Assembly: GCF_033954835.1 (NCBI RefSeq)
Contig: NZ_CP121471.1
Location: 3,528,501-3,592,500, forward strand
Direction of reading: 5' to 3'
DNA: 64,000 nt
Origin: Thiorhodovibrio frisius
GTDB lineage: Bacteria > Pseudomonadota > Gammaproteobacteria > Chromatiales > Chromatiaceae
The notes under the pieces are model-generated. The model was not told where the DNA came from. It was given only the letters and a program-made list of their open reading frames with translations, and ran no database searches. The position numbers and the translations under genes are program-made. Shown here piece by piece: positions 26,431 to 34,881 of the stretch. Each line of letters begins with the position of its first letter. Position 1 is the stretch's first letter.

Positions 26431-27195
26431 CTACGCAGGTAGCGGACGACAACACAAGGCCGCAAGGACTGCTTCATCCGAGGCACGCTCGGCCAGCACG
26501 ACATCACGAAATCCCAGCGTGCGCGCGGCTTCGGCGGTGCGCGCGGCGATAACGACCAGCGGGGTGGCCAACAGCTGTTCGCGCCCCGTCGGCCCGAGGA
26601 TGGCCAATAGGTTGCGCAGGATTTGTTCACTGGTCACCGTGACCCAGTCAACGTCGGTAGACCACCGCGCCAGCAGCGGTTGCGGATCGACCTTGGGACA
26701 GGTGCGACGATACACCTCGGCGATGCTCACGCGCGCACCCCGCTCGCGGAGTGTCTCGGCCATTAGCCCGCGACCGCCCTCCCCTCTCATGATCAAAACA
26801 CGCTGCCCGTCCAGGTGGCTGAGCTCGGGCAGTGCCAGCACCTCTTCGCTCTCGAACCGACCGCTCGGCACCAGATCGGCGGGACGCCCGAGCGCCTCAA
26901 GCTCCCGTGCCGTGCCAGCGCCGACGACCGCAACCCGCTCGGCGCGTAGCCAGGGGTGACGATCAGCGACGATCGCATGGGCGAAACTCACCGCATTGGG
27001 ACTGACGCAATAGACCAGATCCCAGTGCTCGGCCAACAGGGCGCGGGCGGCTGGGTCATGCGTCGGTTCGATCACCAGGGCCGGAAAACGCAGGGGCCGC
27101 CCACCGGCGGCTTCGATCAGCTGGCACAAGCGCTCTGCCTGGTGCGCCGGTCGGGTGACCAGGACACCCTGGCCTTGTAAGTCACAACAACGCAT
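26431..27195 (-). CDS. hemD: Uroporphyrinogen-III synthase
   Basis: The 254-residue protein has the two-domain HemD pattern: GVLVTRPAHQAERLCQLIEA, FPALVIEP, VYCVSPNAV, VAVVGAGTARELEALGRPADLVP, VLIMRGEGGRGLMAETLRERGA and VTVTSEQILRNLLA. HemD cyclises hydroxymethylbilane in tetrapyrrole (heme, siroheme, bacteriochlorophyll) synthesis. It normally follows hemC, which is not adjacent here, so the gene is detached from its usual neighbour or is an extra copy. Confidence 0.92.
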   Translation of the reverse strand: MRCCDLQGQGVLVTRPAHQAERLCQLIEAAGGRPLRFPALVIEPTHDPAARALLAEHWDLVYCVSPNAVSFAHAIVADRHPWLRAERVAVVGAGTARELEALGRPADLVPSGRFESEEVLALPELSHLDGQRVLIMRGEGGRGLMAETLRERGARVSIAEVYRRTCPKVDPQPLLARWSTDVDWVTVTSEQILRNLLAILGPTGREQLLATPLVVIAARTAEAARTLGFRDVVLAERASDEAVLAALCCRPLPA

Positions 27196-27261
27196 TGCTC
27201 TTCGGCCTTGGCACGCTCGGCTGCGCGTTGGCTCCGTCGATGACAGAGCGGATGGGCGCGG

Positions 27262-28212
27262 TCACCACAGCAAGACGCTCAGCGCCCGGTGATCGGAGCC
27301 GAGTGAGCGAGTGGTTCCGGACTCAGCCCCCCGCCAAGCGGTGGTCACCAGCACCTGATCGATGGGAATGCCAAGCCAGCCTTGTCCCACCGCCGGCCAG
27401 GTGGGTTGTAACCCGCTGGCCCGACGCACGCCAGTCTGCGCCAGACCGGCAAAGGCCGACGACCACGGGCTGGCATTCAGATCACCAGCCAGGATGCTGG
27501 GCTTGGTCGGGTCAGTATCCTCGATCAGATGGTGCAATTGCTGATTGCGCAACGCATGAAAGTGCGCCGAAACTGGCGGCATCGGGTGCAGTGCGATCAC
27601 ACCGATGTGCTGGCCGTGCCAGTCAAGCTCGGCATGCAGGCGTGGAATTCCGGCGGCATCCCATTCGGTACGTGTCTCGATTAGCGGCCAGGCCGTGCGC
27701 AGGCAGATACCAAAAGGCGACGCCTCGGGCTGCTCGACGTGATAAGACAGTTCGCCTCTGTCATCCAGCCAACGCGCCATCTCCGGGATGCATTCGAGCA
27801 GGATCAGTAGATCTGGCGGCTCGGCCTCCAGCCAATCGGTCAGCGCGGGCAACGGCGGCTCGACCATGTTCAGATTGGCCACGGCAACGCGGAAACCCGG
27901 CTCGGTCCGCTCGCTTTGGTTATCCAGGGATGGCGAGGCCGTTAACCAGGGCAGCGGCAGCAAGAGCAGCGCCAACAGGGCGGCGGGCTGGCGTCGAGCA
28001 CTCAGCGCCACGCCAAGCACCAGCACGATCAGGTAAAGCCATTGTCCGTGCGTGATCAGGTCCAGCAGCCAGGCGAAGCGACCTCCACTGGCGCGCAAGG
28101 GTGCCGACAACCAGGGTGAGAGTAGCCCAAAGGCCGCGCCGCCAATCAGCCACCAGCCATCGCTCGCGCGGTCACCGGCCAGCGGTCGGCGCAGAATCGC
28201 CAGCCAAGCCAT
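27262..28212 (-). CDS. Endonuclease/exonuclease/phosphatase family protein with N-terminal membrane helices
   Basis: The protein has 316 residues from the ATG that overlaps the upstream stop (TGATG); a start 18 nt earlier is also open. Two or three hydrophobic segments come first, then the EEP fold: FRVAVANLNM, LLILLECIPEM with the metal-binding Glu, IGVIALHPMPP, ILAGDLNASPWSSAF and LGSDHRALSVLL. These contain the catalytic Asp, Asn and His. It is likely a membrane-anchored phosphodiesterase; the substrate is unknown. Confidence 0.87.
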   Translation of the reverse strand: MAWLAILRRPLAGDRASDGWWLIGGAAFGLLSPWLSAPLRASGGRFAWLLDLITHGQWLYLIVLVLGVALSARRQPAALLALLLLPLPWLTASPSLDNQSERTEPGFRVAVANLNMVEPPLPALTDWLEAEPPDLLILLECIPEMARWLDDRGELSYHVEQPEASPFGICLRTAWPLIETRTEWDAAGIPRLHAELDWHGQHIGVIALHPMPPVSAHFHALRNQQLHHLIEDTDPTKPSILAGDLNASPWSSAFAGLAQTGVRRASGLQPTWPAVGQGWLGIPIDQVLVTTAWRGAESGTTRSLGSDHRALSVLLW

Positions 28213-28490
28213 CAGCGGCGACGCACCCATTTTGGCGGCTCAGGAAGCCAGGCGTTACCTGGATATCGACGCTCCAGGATGTCCTCACATCCCTCGGCAC
28301 GATTGGCCTGCTGGGCCGCCTCACCGATCACGAGAATCCGCTCTGGTTTTCGCCGCCGGTCGATGGCGGCCAGGGGTTGGAGCTCAACCGTCTTGCCTTG
28401 CACAATGTCGCGCACGGACAAGCTGTTGGCGGAAATTCTCACATAGAACGGCCCGGTCTGGAGCCATGTCGACAGGAATCCTGGCATCAT
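28212..28490 (-). CDS. Short hypothetical protein resembling an MreB/pilus-type N-terminal segment
   Basis: The 92-residue product starts MMPGFLSTWL, then FYVRISANSLSVRDIVQGK and RRKPERILVIGEAA. The beta-strand pattern recalls the first subdomain of actin-like proteins, but the rest of that fold is absent and the C-terminus is basic. It is coupled to the EEP gene by stop/start overlap. It could be a small stand-alone family or a truncated gene. Confidence 0.45.
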   Translation of the reverse strand: MMPGFLSTWLQTGPFYVRISANSLSVRDIVQGKTVELQPLAAIDRRRKPERILVIGEAAQQANRAEGCEDILERRYPGNAWLPEPPKWVRRR

Positions 28491-28566
28491 GAACCTCGTT
28501 GCATCCGGCGGTTGCGCCGGTGCTTGCCCGGCTTGAATCTCAACCCCTGATAAAGAGACTATCTGA

Positions 28567-28814
28567 ATGACAAAAAACCGCTTGATTTCAATTCTCGTAA
28601 TCTTGTTCGTCCTCTCTTGTTCGTCCTCGGTGCTGTGCCTGTCGCAAGCGCGGAGGAGGTCGAAGGCGGCTTGTTCGTCAACCTGACCACCGATGATACC
28701 TGGGCCGCGACGAAAGCCATCCTTTTCGCCCACGAGAAAGTGCTCAAGCGCGGCTACAAACCCGTGGCGATCTGGCTGAATGTTCGCGCCAGGAGCTGCG
28801 TGCCTCATCCGTGA
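28567..28814 (+). pseudogene. Broken DsrE-family gene
   Basis: The frame starts as MTKNRLISILVILFVL (signal peptide). It is thrown out of frame by an exact 14-bp tandem duplication (28601-28614 and 28615-28628). Removing one copy restores LFVLGAVPVASAEEVEGG, followed by GGLFVNLTTDDTWAATKAIL and LKRGYKPVAIWLNVR, a DsrE-like core. The C-terminal half is also lost near 28797, where a fragment of another gene begins on the opposite strand. DsrE-family proteins serve sulfur transfer. Confidence 0.75.
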
Positions 28815-29170
28815 TATAGACGCCCCCGGCGGTCAGCTTGGAGCCCGAGGCATTGCTGAAATGCTTGGCGCAGCGTCTATCGTTCCGGAAATCCGCCATG
28901 CCCTTAATTGTGCGCCCACCGCCATGGCCGGAAGAAACCGCGTGAAACGACTGTTGGGATTCGCAGATGATGTAGAAGCGGCGACCTTGTCCGCCAGTGC
29001 CCAATCCGCGCGGGCGGGTCGCGTCCAACGCGAAGTAGCAGGGATTGCGCACCGCCCCTTCGCCGACCTTGCGCAAATACAGGGCGCGCGCGCTGCAAGA
29101 CCACGGAGGCGATTTGCCCATCGCCCACGCCGACGTGGGCCTTCAGCCAGGAGGGGATGCCATGGGGCTG
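28797..29170 (-). pseudogene. Fragment of murein L,D-transpeptidase catalytic domain family protein
   Basis: Reading leftward, IPSWLKAHVGVGDGQIASVV shifts frame near 29095 into ALYLRKVGEGAVRNPCYFAL, then GRRFYIICESQQSFHAVSSG and KHFSNASGSKLTAGGVYITD. These are hallmarks of the YkuD_2-type family. The catalytic His/Cys C-terminal part is missing. The fragment is joined tail to tail with the DsrE remnant, marking a rearrangement point. Confidence 0.7.
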
Positions 29171-29424
29171 ACCCGAGGACTGATTAGAGAATTGGCCCGG
29201 AAAGTCTTCAGCGAGAAAGAGCGTGCCGAAGCCGGCACCGCGAATGAAATGATCAGGAGGCTAGGAGTGTGACAAGGCCGAATCTGATTTGCATCGTTCA
29301 AATCCTCTCTCACCACAAAAATTCTAGGGAAAGGCTTCAGGTTCCGCGCCTTGCATCCGCCCCAATTGGTCACCAAGCTTTCCGCCTAGGCTTTGAACAT
29401 TTAAGCACACCAAGAAGGTGACCC

Positions 29425-29676
29425 GTGCCATATTCTAATTCGGATTCGCAGTCTTCAATCAGCCAGGTTGTTCAACATCCTCCATCTTACACGAGCCCCG
29501 AGCACACGGGAGGCACCTCGGGCTCCGGTGAACTGGTCGTCCTTGCCTGGGGCGCGCTCTATGTTCTTTTTCGCATCCTGTCGCGACAACGGGACCGCTG
29601 CGTCATTTGCGGTCTGGCTAAGAGCGGACGCTGCTCTGGCCCGGGAGACCCTTTTTGTAAAGCGCGAAGAGATTGA
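29425..29676 (+). CDS. Possible small membrane protein
   Basis: The 83-residue frame has a GTG start preceded by AAGGTG. One hydrophobic segment (LVVLAWGALYVLFRIL) is followed by a short Cys-containing tail (CVICGLAKSGRC). No homologue is recognised. It lies between decayed genes and may itself be a remnant. Sequence from 29171 to 29424 shows nothing else. Confidence 0.3.
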   Translation: MPYSNSDSQSSISQVVQHPPSYTSPEHTGGTSGSGELVVLAWGALYVLFRILSRQRDRCVICGLAKSGRCSGPGDPFCKARRD

Positions 29677-29688
29677 GCGAGACGCTTT

Positions 29689-30090
29689 CTACAACCTCTG
29701 CTCCAACAGCGCCCCATGCTCCTTCAGCCAGTCCTTTGCTGTCTCGGTCATCGGGTGCTGTGACCTGACGATATTCCAGAAGCGCGGCGTATGGTTTGGC
29801 TCGATCAGGTGAGCCAGTTCGTGGATGATGACGTAGTCAATCACCGCTACCGGCGCCTTGATCAGGCGCCAATTGAATCGGAGGCTGTTTTTCCCCGTGC
29901 ATGACCCCCAGCGGTAGCGGGTTTCCGATATCTCGGCGTCCCTGTAGGTGACGCCGAGATTGCTCGCGTGCCGTTTCACGCGGGGTAGGATCTTCTGCTC
30001 GGCGCGGACGATCATCCAATCCGACAGCGCCTTGATGCCACCGGCCGCGATGCGCGGAGGAATCCGAAACTGGCGCTCTTTCGAAGTCAT
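29689..30090 (-). CDS. YgjP/DUF45-type zinc metallopeptidase, probably N-terminally truncated
   Basis: The 133-residue product contains the family core: YRWGSC, LRFNWRLIKAPVAVIDYVII and HELAHLIEPNHTPRFW with the HExxH-like HELAH zinc site. Full-length relatives are about 230 residues. An upstream frame (to 30244) supplies possible N-terminal sequence in another phase (ISILDDDFERA), so a frameshift near 30088 is likely. Such genes often sit beside type I restriction genes; none is seen here. Confidence 0.65.
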   Translation of the reverse strand: MTSKERQFRIPPRIAAGGIKALSDWMIVRAEQKILPRVKRHASNLGVTYRDAEISETRYRWGSCTGKNSLRFNWRLIKAPVAVIDYVIIHELAHLIEPNHTPRFWNIVRSQHPMTETAKDWLKEHGALLEQRL

Positions 30091-30329
30091 CGTCCAGAAT
30101 CGAGATTGGCGCGACCTTCAGGTCGATTCCTTTCGAGGCCAGATACTGATCCGTCGTCAGTATTCGGACCCTGCTGAATGCGGGCGCACGCACCGATATC
30201 CGGTCCGAGTTCAATGAGACGCCATTGGAAAACCTGATTAGCAAGCTCCCTCAGCTAAGGAGCTTTCCCAACGGCAGTCTGAAAATAGGCGCACACTGGG
30301 TTACCTTCTCTCACTTCAGGACCAAGCGC

Positions 30330-31100
30330 ATGCCGATGAATCGCGTTCAATTCCAACCCGGGCTGTCACTGCCGGCCTTTCTCGCGCAATTCGGCACCGA
30401 GGCGCAGTGCCAGCGCGCCCTGGAGCAGGCGCGCTGGCCCGAGGGGTTTCGTTGCCCTGAGTGCGGTTTTACGCAGGCCTATATCCTCGACGGCAGCACT
30501 CACAAGGTCTTTCAATGCCAAGCCTGTCGCAAGCAAACCTCGCTGATCGCTGGCACGCTGTTTCAAAGCACGCACATAGCGCTGACCATTTGGTTTCTGG
30601 CGATTTACCTGATTAGCCAAGCGAAGACCGGACTATCAACGCTGGCCCTCAAACGCCACTTAGGCGTGAGTTATCCGACCGCCAGGCTTATCCAGCATAA
30701 ACTCTTGCAGGCGACCAGCGAGAATGACAATACCTATACGCTTCGAGGTGATTGCCAGGCCGACGCTGCCTATCCGTTCGTGATCTCGTCAAAACCCAAC
30801 ATCGGTGCCAAGAACAAGCAAAAACGTCAGCAGAACTACCGGCATCTCTTAGCCCGCGCACTTGAGCATGGAGATTTATCTGAGCAAGCGGCGGACTCAC
30901 CGCAGGAAGTGGCAAGATTTCTCGGCTGCTCTGAAAATTGGGCCAGAAACCTGATCAAAGTTCGCTTACGCAACAAGAAAGGAAGACGAAATGAGAACGT
31001 CCGTGCGCTAGCGAGGGATGGAAAATCTGTACGTGACATTGCAAGAGCAATGAGTATTGATGTGCAAACTGTCTCGAATGTGTTGAAAAAAGAAAAATAA
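30330..31100 (+). pseudogene. IS1595-type transposase N-terminus joined to an HTH-containing tail
   Basis: In the 256-residue frame, residues 1-150 match the IS1595 pattern: VQFQPGLSLPAFLAQFG, a zinc ribbon (CPECGFTQAY, CQACRKQTSLIAGTLFQST) and KTGLSTLALKRHLGVSYPTA. The catalytic core should follow at Q-D-D-A-Y, but here reads QADAAY and then leaves the family. The tail has two helix-turn-helix-like segments (EVARFLGCSENWARNLIK and SVRDIARAMSIDVQTVSNVL). With no DDE triad, transposition activity is unlikely. The tail could still bind DNA. Confidence 0.7.
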
Positions 31101-31520
31101 GAACACATACAAGCCGCCTTTCATCCGTCGACGACGCTCATAGGTCTTTGTTTATTGTCCCAAGCGTTTAGTAAAAACTATGCACTGTAGTGCAAGACTT
31201 TAGTATTTTTTTCCAAAGATGAAAATCTTAAGCGTCGCGCAGCGACACCTTATCGAACTTTAGGCCGCAGTAAAGTCTGCGGATTAGGACTTTCAGTCCG
31301 CATTCATACTGTGCACTTCCTAATGCATAGCGGTTGATTTACCAACGTATTTAAAATACGAAACACGGCCCCAAAAAGCCACGCATGCCGCTTACAAAAT
31401 TCAAGGGGGAAGCCACGTGTGTCTACTGCGCGTTTGCTGGCGGGAACTTATCTAAACGTACCCGTTATGTCACCTTAGAAGGGCTGGTTCGGCACGACCA
31501 GCTCCCTGGGCGAGCCGCCG
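31101..31520. other. AT-rich non-coding region with four inverted repeats
   Basis: The inverted repeats are TGCACTGTAGTGCA (31181-31194), CCGCAGTAAAGTCTGCGG (31265-31282), GGACTTTCAGTCC (31287-31299) and CGTATTTAAAATACG (31346-31360). The second and third can also pair alternatively through GCGGA/TCCGC, giving mutually exclusive hairpins. The region lies just after the IS1595 fragment and lacks a convincing gene. A small RNA, attenuator or mobile-element end are all possible. Confidence 0.55.
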
Positions 31521-31658
31521 ATGAACCCTGTCCAGGGATTGGCGGGCGCGGCGGTGTTCAGCGCTTGGAGTTTGTTCCTGTTAGGCTGGGTGACCATACC
31601 AGCCGGCGCCTTGTTGGGCTGGCTGATGATCCGCCGTTCGCCGGCATCGCCGTCATGA
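31521..31658 (+). CDS. Possible small membrane protein
   Basis: The 45-residue frame, MNPVQGLAGAAVFSAWSFVL onward, has one or two hydrophobic stretches and a basic end (WLMIRRSPASPS). It ends 19 bp before the next gene. No strong ribosome-binding site. It may be a short membrane peptide or the remnant of a longer gene. Confidence 0.35.
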   Translation: MNPVQGLAGAAVFSAWSLFLLGWVTIPAGALLGWLMIRRSPASPS

Positions 31659-31677
31659 ACCGCTCGGCGCTTCGGTC

Positions 31678-32307
31678 ATGATCGCGATGCAAACTCGCTT
31701 CGACAAGCCCCGCGTTCGCTGCGCGGCAGCGCTTGTGACGTCCTTCGCCTTGGCCGCCAGCGGGCCAACTGAAGTGCGTGCGGATTCGGACCTCGGTGCC
31801 ACAGTATCCGATATTGAACAGGCCTTCGAATTATCCCAGCACGAACGGCTCAGACGGCTTGCGACCTTTCGCCAAGATCATCTTGCGCCCTTTGTCAGTG
31901 ACGGGTGCAGCGGAGGACTTTCCGCGATTTGGACACAGCTTTCTGAGTGGCTGCCGGCTTTTCTTGCGATTCATGATGATCGCCCGCCGTGGGAATCTTG
32001 CTGCATCGCGCATGATCGGGCCTATCATGCCGGCGGACTGGAGGAGCCCAGCGCGCAAGCGAGTTTTGATGCGCGGTTGCGCGCGGATCAGGTGCTCCGC
32101 GCCTGCGTGATCGAGACGGCCCCGAACCGAGCGGCCGCGCTGGCGGCGCATTATGGGCTGCGGCATGAGCAGGTTGAGCAGCTTTATGCGCTGATCGCTG
32201 ATCTCATGTACCGCTCGGTGCGCCTGGGCGGCGGTCCCTGCACCGGCTTGCCGTGGCGCTGGGGCTATGGGTTGCCGGACTGTGGGCTGCTATCACCCCC
32301 AGATTAA
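31678..32307 (+). CDS. Phospholipase A2-like secreted protein
   Basis: The 209-residue protein has an N-terminal signal sequence (cleavage near VRADS). The segment SDGCSGGLS...CCIAHDRAYHAGG contains the CCxxHDxxY active-site motif of the PLA2 superfamily, with the catalytic His-Asp pair. The usual calcium loop is represented only by DGCSGG. The product is probably periplasmic and may hydrolyse phospholipids; catalytic activity is inferred from the motif. Confidence 0.75.
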   Translation: MIAMQTRFDKPRVRCAAALVTSFALAASGPTEVRADSDLGATVSDIEQAFELSQHERLRRLATFRQDHLAPFVSDGCSGGLSAIWTQLSEWLPAFLAIHDDRPPWESCCIAHDRAYHAGGLEEPSAQASFDARLRADQVLRACVIETAPNRAAALAAHYGLRHEQVEQLYALIADLMYRSVRLGGGPCTGLPWRWGYGLPDCGLLSPPD

Positions 32308-32453
32308 CGCGAGGACCATCAGGGGCGATCCCGGATGGCCAATACCACAGCCAGCGAGCATGCACCGAAACGCGACTTATCAATGCGGCCACTCCCACCT
32401 CCTCGGATAATCCTGAGTGGATTGATCGGAAACAGCAACGCGGAGGTTCCAGC

Positions 32454-32639
32454 ATGCCCCAGCAGCAGCGACACAACATGGGAGCGGGCGGCGCCTGCAT
32501 CTGCCCGAAGTGCGACTATCGCGGCGCGCACCGCAATGGCATCCCCTGCCAGGAGGAGCGCTGCCCCGATTGCGGTGCCAAGCTGCTGCGCGAGGGTTCG
32601 TATCACGACCAACTGTTGCAACAGAAGCGCCAGAGTTAG
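32454..32639 (+). CDS. Cys-rich zinc-ribbon-like small protein
   Basis: The 61-residue protein has ACICPKCDYRG...PCQEERCPDCGAKLLREG, with the paired CxxC motifs expected of a zinc ribbon or a small iron-sulfur protein. CGGAGG precedes the ATG by 7 nt. Such proteins are often annotated as ferredoxin-like. It is 12 bp upstream of the DUF89 gene and probably co-transcribed, which may hint at a redox or metal-linked role. Confidence 0.75.
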   Translation: MPQQQRHNMGAGGACICPKCDYRGAHRNGIPCQEERCPDCGAKLLREGSYHDQLLQQKRQS

Positions 32640-32651
32640 GGCCGAAACGCG

Positions 32652-33515
32652 ATGCGAGTTTATCTGGACTGCTGGCCCTGCTTTCTGCGCCAAGCGCTAA
32701 GTGCCTCCCGCCGCGCTGGGGCCTCGCCTGAGCTGCAGCGGGCGATTCTGGAGGAGACCATGGGTGCCCTGCGCGAGATGGCCAGCGATGCCACGCCGCC
32801 GGAGATGGGCGAGCGCATTCATCGGCTGGTGCGCGAGCGCTCACGCACTCCCGATCCCTACCTGGATGTAAAACGCGAGGCCACTGCGCAAGCTCTGGCC
32901 TTATTGCCGGCACTGCAGGCGCGGGTCGAGACGGCCGAGGATCCTCTCCAGACCGCCGTGCGCATCGCCATTGCCGGCAACATCATCGACCATGGTGTCG
33001 CCGAGACCTTCGACCTGGAGGCGACACTGGAACGGGTGCTGCGGGCCAACCCTCCGATCGACGACCTGCCCTTGCTGCGCGCGGCGCTGGAGCGCGTGGA
33101 TGAGGTGCTCTATCTGGCCGACAACGCCGGCGAGACGGTCTTTGACCGCGTGCTGATCGAGGCGCTATCCACTCCAGTGACCTATGCCGTCAAGGCTGGC
33201 CCGGTGCTGAACGATGCCACCCGAGAGGAAGCCGTCGCCGCCGGTTTGGACCAGGTCGCGGAGATCATTGACACCGGTTGCGACGCCATGGGCGCGCCGC
33301 TGGGGCTGTGCTCGCCAGACTTCCGCGATCGCTTCAACCGTGCTCGGCTGATCATCGCCAAGGGCCAGGCCAATTACGAAACGCTGAGCGGGGTCGATGC
33401 GCCCATCTGCTTTCTGCTCCAAGCCAAGTGCTCGGTGATTGCCGGGGATATTGGTGTTCCGACAGGGAGCGTCATCATTCAGGCGAGCCCGGCGCTGCAT
33501 GATGCCGTGAAGTGA
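32652..33515 (+). CDS. DUF89/ARMT1-like damage-control phosphatase family protein
   Basis: The 287-residue protein begins with the CWPCFLRQAL motif typical of subfamily I DUF89 proteins. It has the metal-binding segment YLADNAGETVFDRVLIE, then VKAGPVLNDAT, the acidic DTGCDAMG and IIAKGQANYETL. Family members are metal-dependent phosphatases that remove harmful phosphometabolites. The substrate cannot be inferred here. Confidence 0.88.
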   Translation: MRVYLDCWPCFLRQALSASRRAGASPELQRAILEETMGALREMASDATPPEMGERIHRLVRERSRTPDPYLDVKREATAQALALLPALQARVETAEDPLQTAVRIAIAGNIIDHGVAETFDLEATLERVLRANPPIDDLPLLRAALERVDEVLYLADNAGETVFDRVLIEALSTPVTYAVKAGPVLNDATREEAVAAGLDQVAEIIDTGCDAMGAPLGLCSPDFRDRFNRARLIIAKGQANYETLSGVDAPICFLLQAKCSVIAGDIGVPTGSVIIQASPALHDAVK

Positions 33516-33570
33516 TCGTTCTGACTGACACAAAAAGCCATCCGCACGAAGGCGAACAGGAGCTTAACGC

Positions 33571-33888
33571 ATGTTCATCGTGATGAATCGCGTCGCTGTT
33601 GTCGAGGACTTTGCCGAGATGTTCGAGGACCGGTTTCGCCACCGCGCGGGTCAGATCGACAAACAACCGGGCTTTATCCGCATGCAGGTGCTCAAGCCCC
33701 AGACGCCCGATACGCCCTACCTGGTGCAAACCACCTGGCGCGACCGCCAGGCGTTCGAGGCATGGGTGGGCTCAGAGGATTTCAAAATCGCCCACAGCAA
33801 TCCGATGCCGAAAGAGGCCTTCAGCGGAGAAGGCAAGATCGAGATGTTCGAGGGGATGATCGATTCCGAGGTTGCTGACCCGCCATGA
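33571..33888 (+). CDS. Antibiotic biosynthesis monooxygenase (ABM) domain protein
   Basis: The 105-residue dimeric alpha/beta-barrel protein has the pattern MFIVMNRVAV, FEDRFRHRAGQIDKQPGFI and YLVQTTWRDRQAFEAWVGSE. It resembles HmoA/IsdG-like proteins that degrade or bind heme, but the catalytic residues cannot be assigned with confidence. A good ribosome-binding site (AGGAG) precedes it. Confidence 0.85.
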   Translation: MFIVMNRVAVVEDFAEMFEDRFRHRAGQIDKQPGFIRMQVLKPQTPDTPYLVQTTWRDRQAFEAWVGSEDFKIAHSNPMPKEAFSGEGKIEMFEGMIDSEVADPP

Positions 33889-33901
33889 CGGCTTCGATGG
33901 A

Positions 33902-34819
33902 TCAATCGAGCCCCAGATCGGCCAGACAGTCGGCGGGCAGTTCCTGCCGACAACGACAGAGAATCCGCGCCTCCTGATCGGCGCTCAGCTGGGTTGTGTG
34001 ATCGCCGGTCTGGCCTTTGCGGATGAAGCCGCCGGGGCGAAACATCGGGCTGCCGTCGGCGCTGCGCCCGGCGAAACGCTGGCTGTTGGCCTTCATCCAG
34101 GCGAAGGAAGACAGCCGCGCGGCTTGCTCAAGCGTCCGTGGCGTCAGGGGCCAGCCGAGAAACGCGGCGATGCGTTCAATGGCGCCCGACAGGTCGGCCT
34201 TGAGATCGCTGTAGCGCAGCATCAGCAGGTTGTCGCGCTCGCGCTGCGGCCACCAACTGGCCAGGTTGCGAAACCAGGCGCCGAAGGCGAGCCAGGCATC
34301 CACATGGGCCTCCAGACTCGCGGGGCGCTCCAGTCCGTGAGCGGCGAGTGCGCTGTCGGTCATATCCATCAGATGATGGTAGAAGCTGACGCAGCAGTCG
34401 CGCGGTTCGCGCACCGTCAGGATCAGGCGCGCGACCTCCCGACCGGGGGTCTGTTCCCAGGTGCAATGGGTCTTGAACAGGCGCGGGCCGGGGCGCGCTT
34501 CAAAGTCCGCCAGCACCTGCCGCCAGCTTTGATGCGGCCGCTGGCGCTCCAGCCAGGGCACCACGGCATCGATGTCCTCAAAGGTCTCATCGCCACCCGT
34601 GCGCAGTTGATGCAGAATCTGCTGCATCCAGGTGGTCCCGGCCTTGGGCGCCGTCGTGATGAGCACATCACTTGGGCGTGCCTGGAAATTGGCGAGTATC
34701 CAGGGGTCATGCAGCGGATGGGGGTCGCCCCACTGTGCAGCGGGTGGTGTATCTGGTGGTACGCCGGGTCGCTTGCCCCTTGCCAAGGCGGTTGCGGCTG
34801 CGGATTGCTGAGTGGTCAT
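33902..34819 (-). CDS. Sulfotransferase domain protein
   Basis: The 305-residue protein has the PAPS 5'-phosphosulfate loop TTAPKAGTTWMQQILHQL near 55-72, the 3'-phosphate site LTVREPRDCCVSFYHHL near 150 and the C-terminal RKGQTGDHT motif. This places it with cytosolic-type (aryl/lipid) sulfotransferases. The acceptor is unknown. It is convergent with the ABM gene; only 13 bp separate the two stops. Confidence 0.9.
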   Translation of the reverse strand: MTTQQSAAATALARGKRPGVPPDTPPAAQWGDPHPLHDPWILANFQARPSDVLITTAPKAGTTWMQQILHQLRTGGDETFEDIDAVVPWLERQRPHQSWRQVLADFEARPGPRLFKTHCTWEQTPGREVARLILTVREPRDCCVSFYHHLMDMTDSALAAHGLERPASLEAHVDAWLAFGAWFRNLASWWPQRERDNLLMLRYSDLKADLSGAIERIAAFLGWPLTPRTLEQAARLSSFAWMKANSQRFAGRSADGSPMFRPGGFIRKGQTGDHTTQLSADQEARILCRCRQELPADCLADLGLD

Positions 34820-34881
34820 GCCATTATTTTCCTGGAAACCTGAACAAGGTTACACCCACAATTCCCTGACGGAGACCCTCC

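Noticed and set aside
29161-29272. Short plus-strand frame MGLTRGLIRELARKVFSEKE
   Set aside because: Helical-looking but only about 36 residues, with no family match and located among gene fragments.
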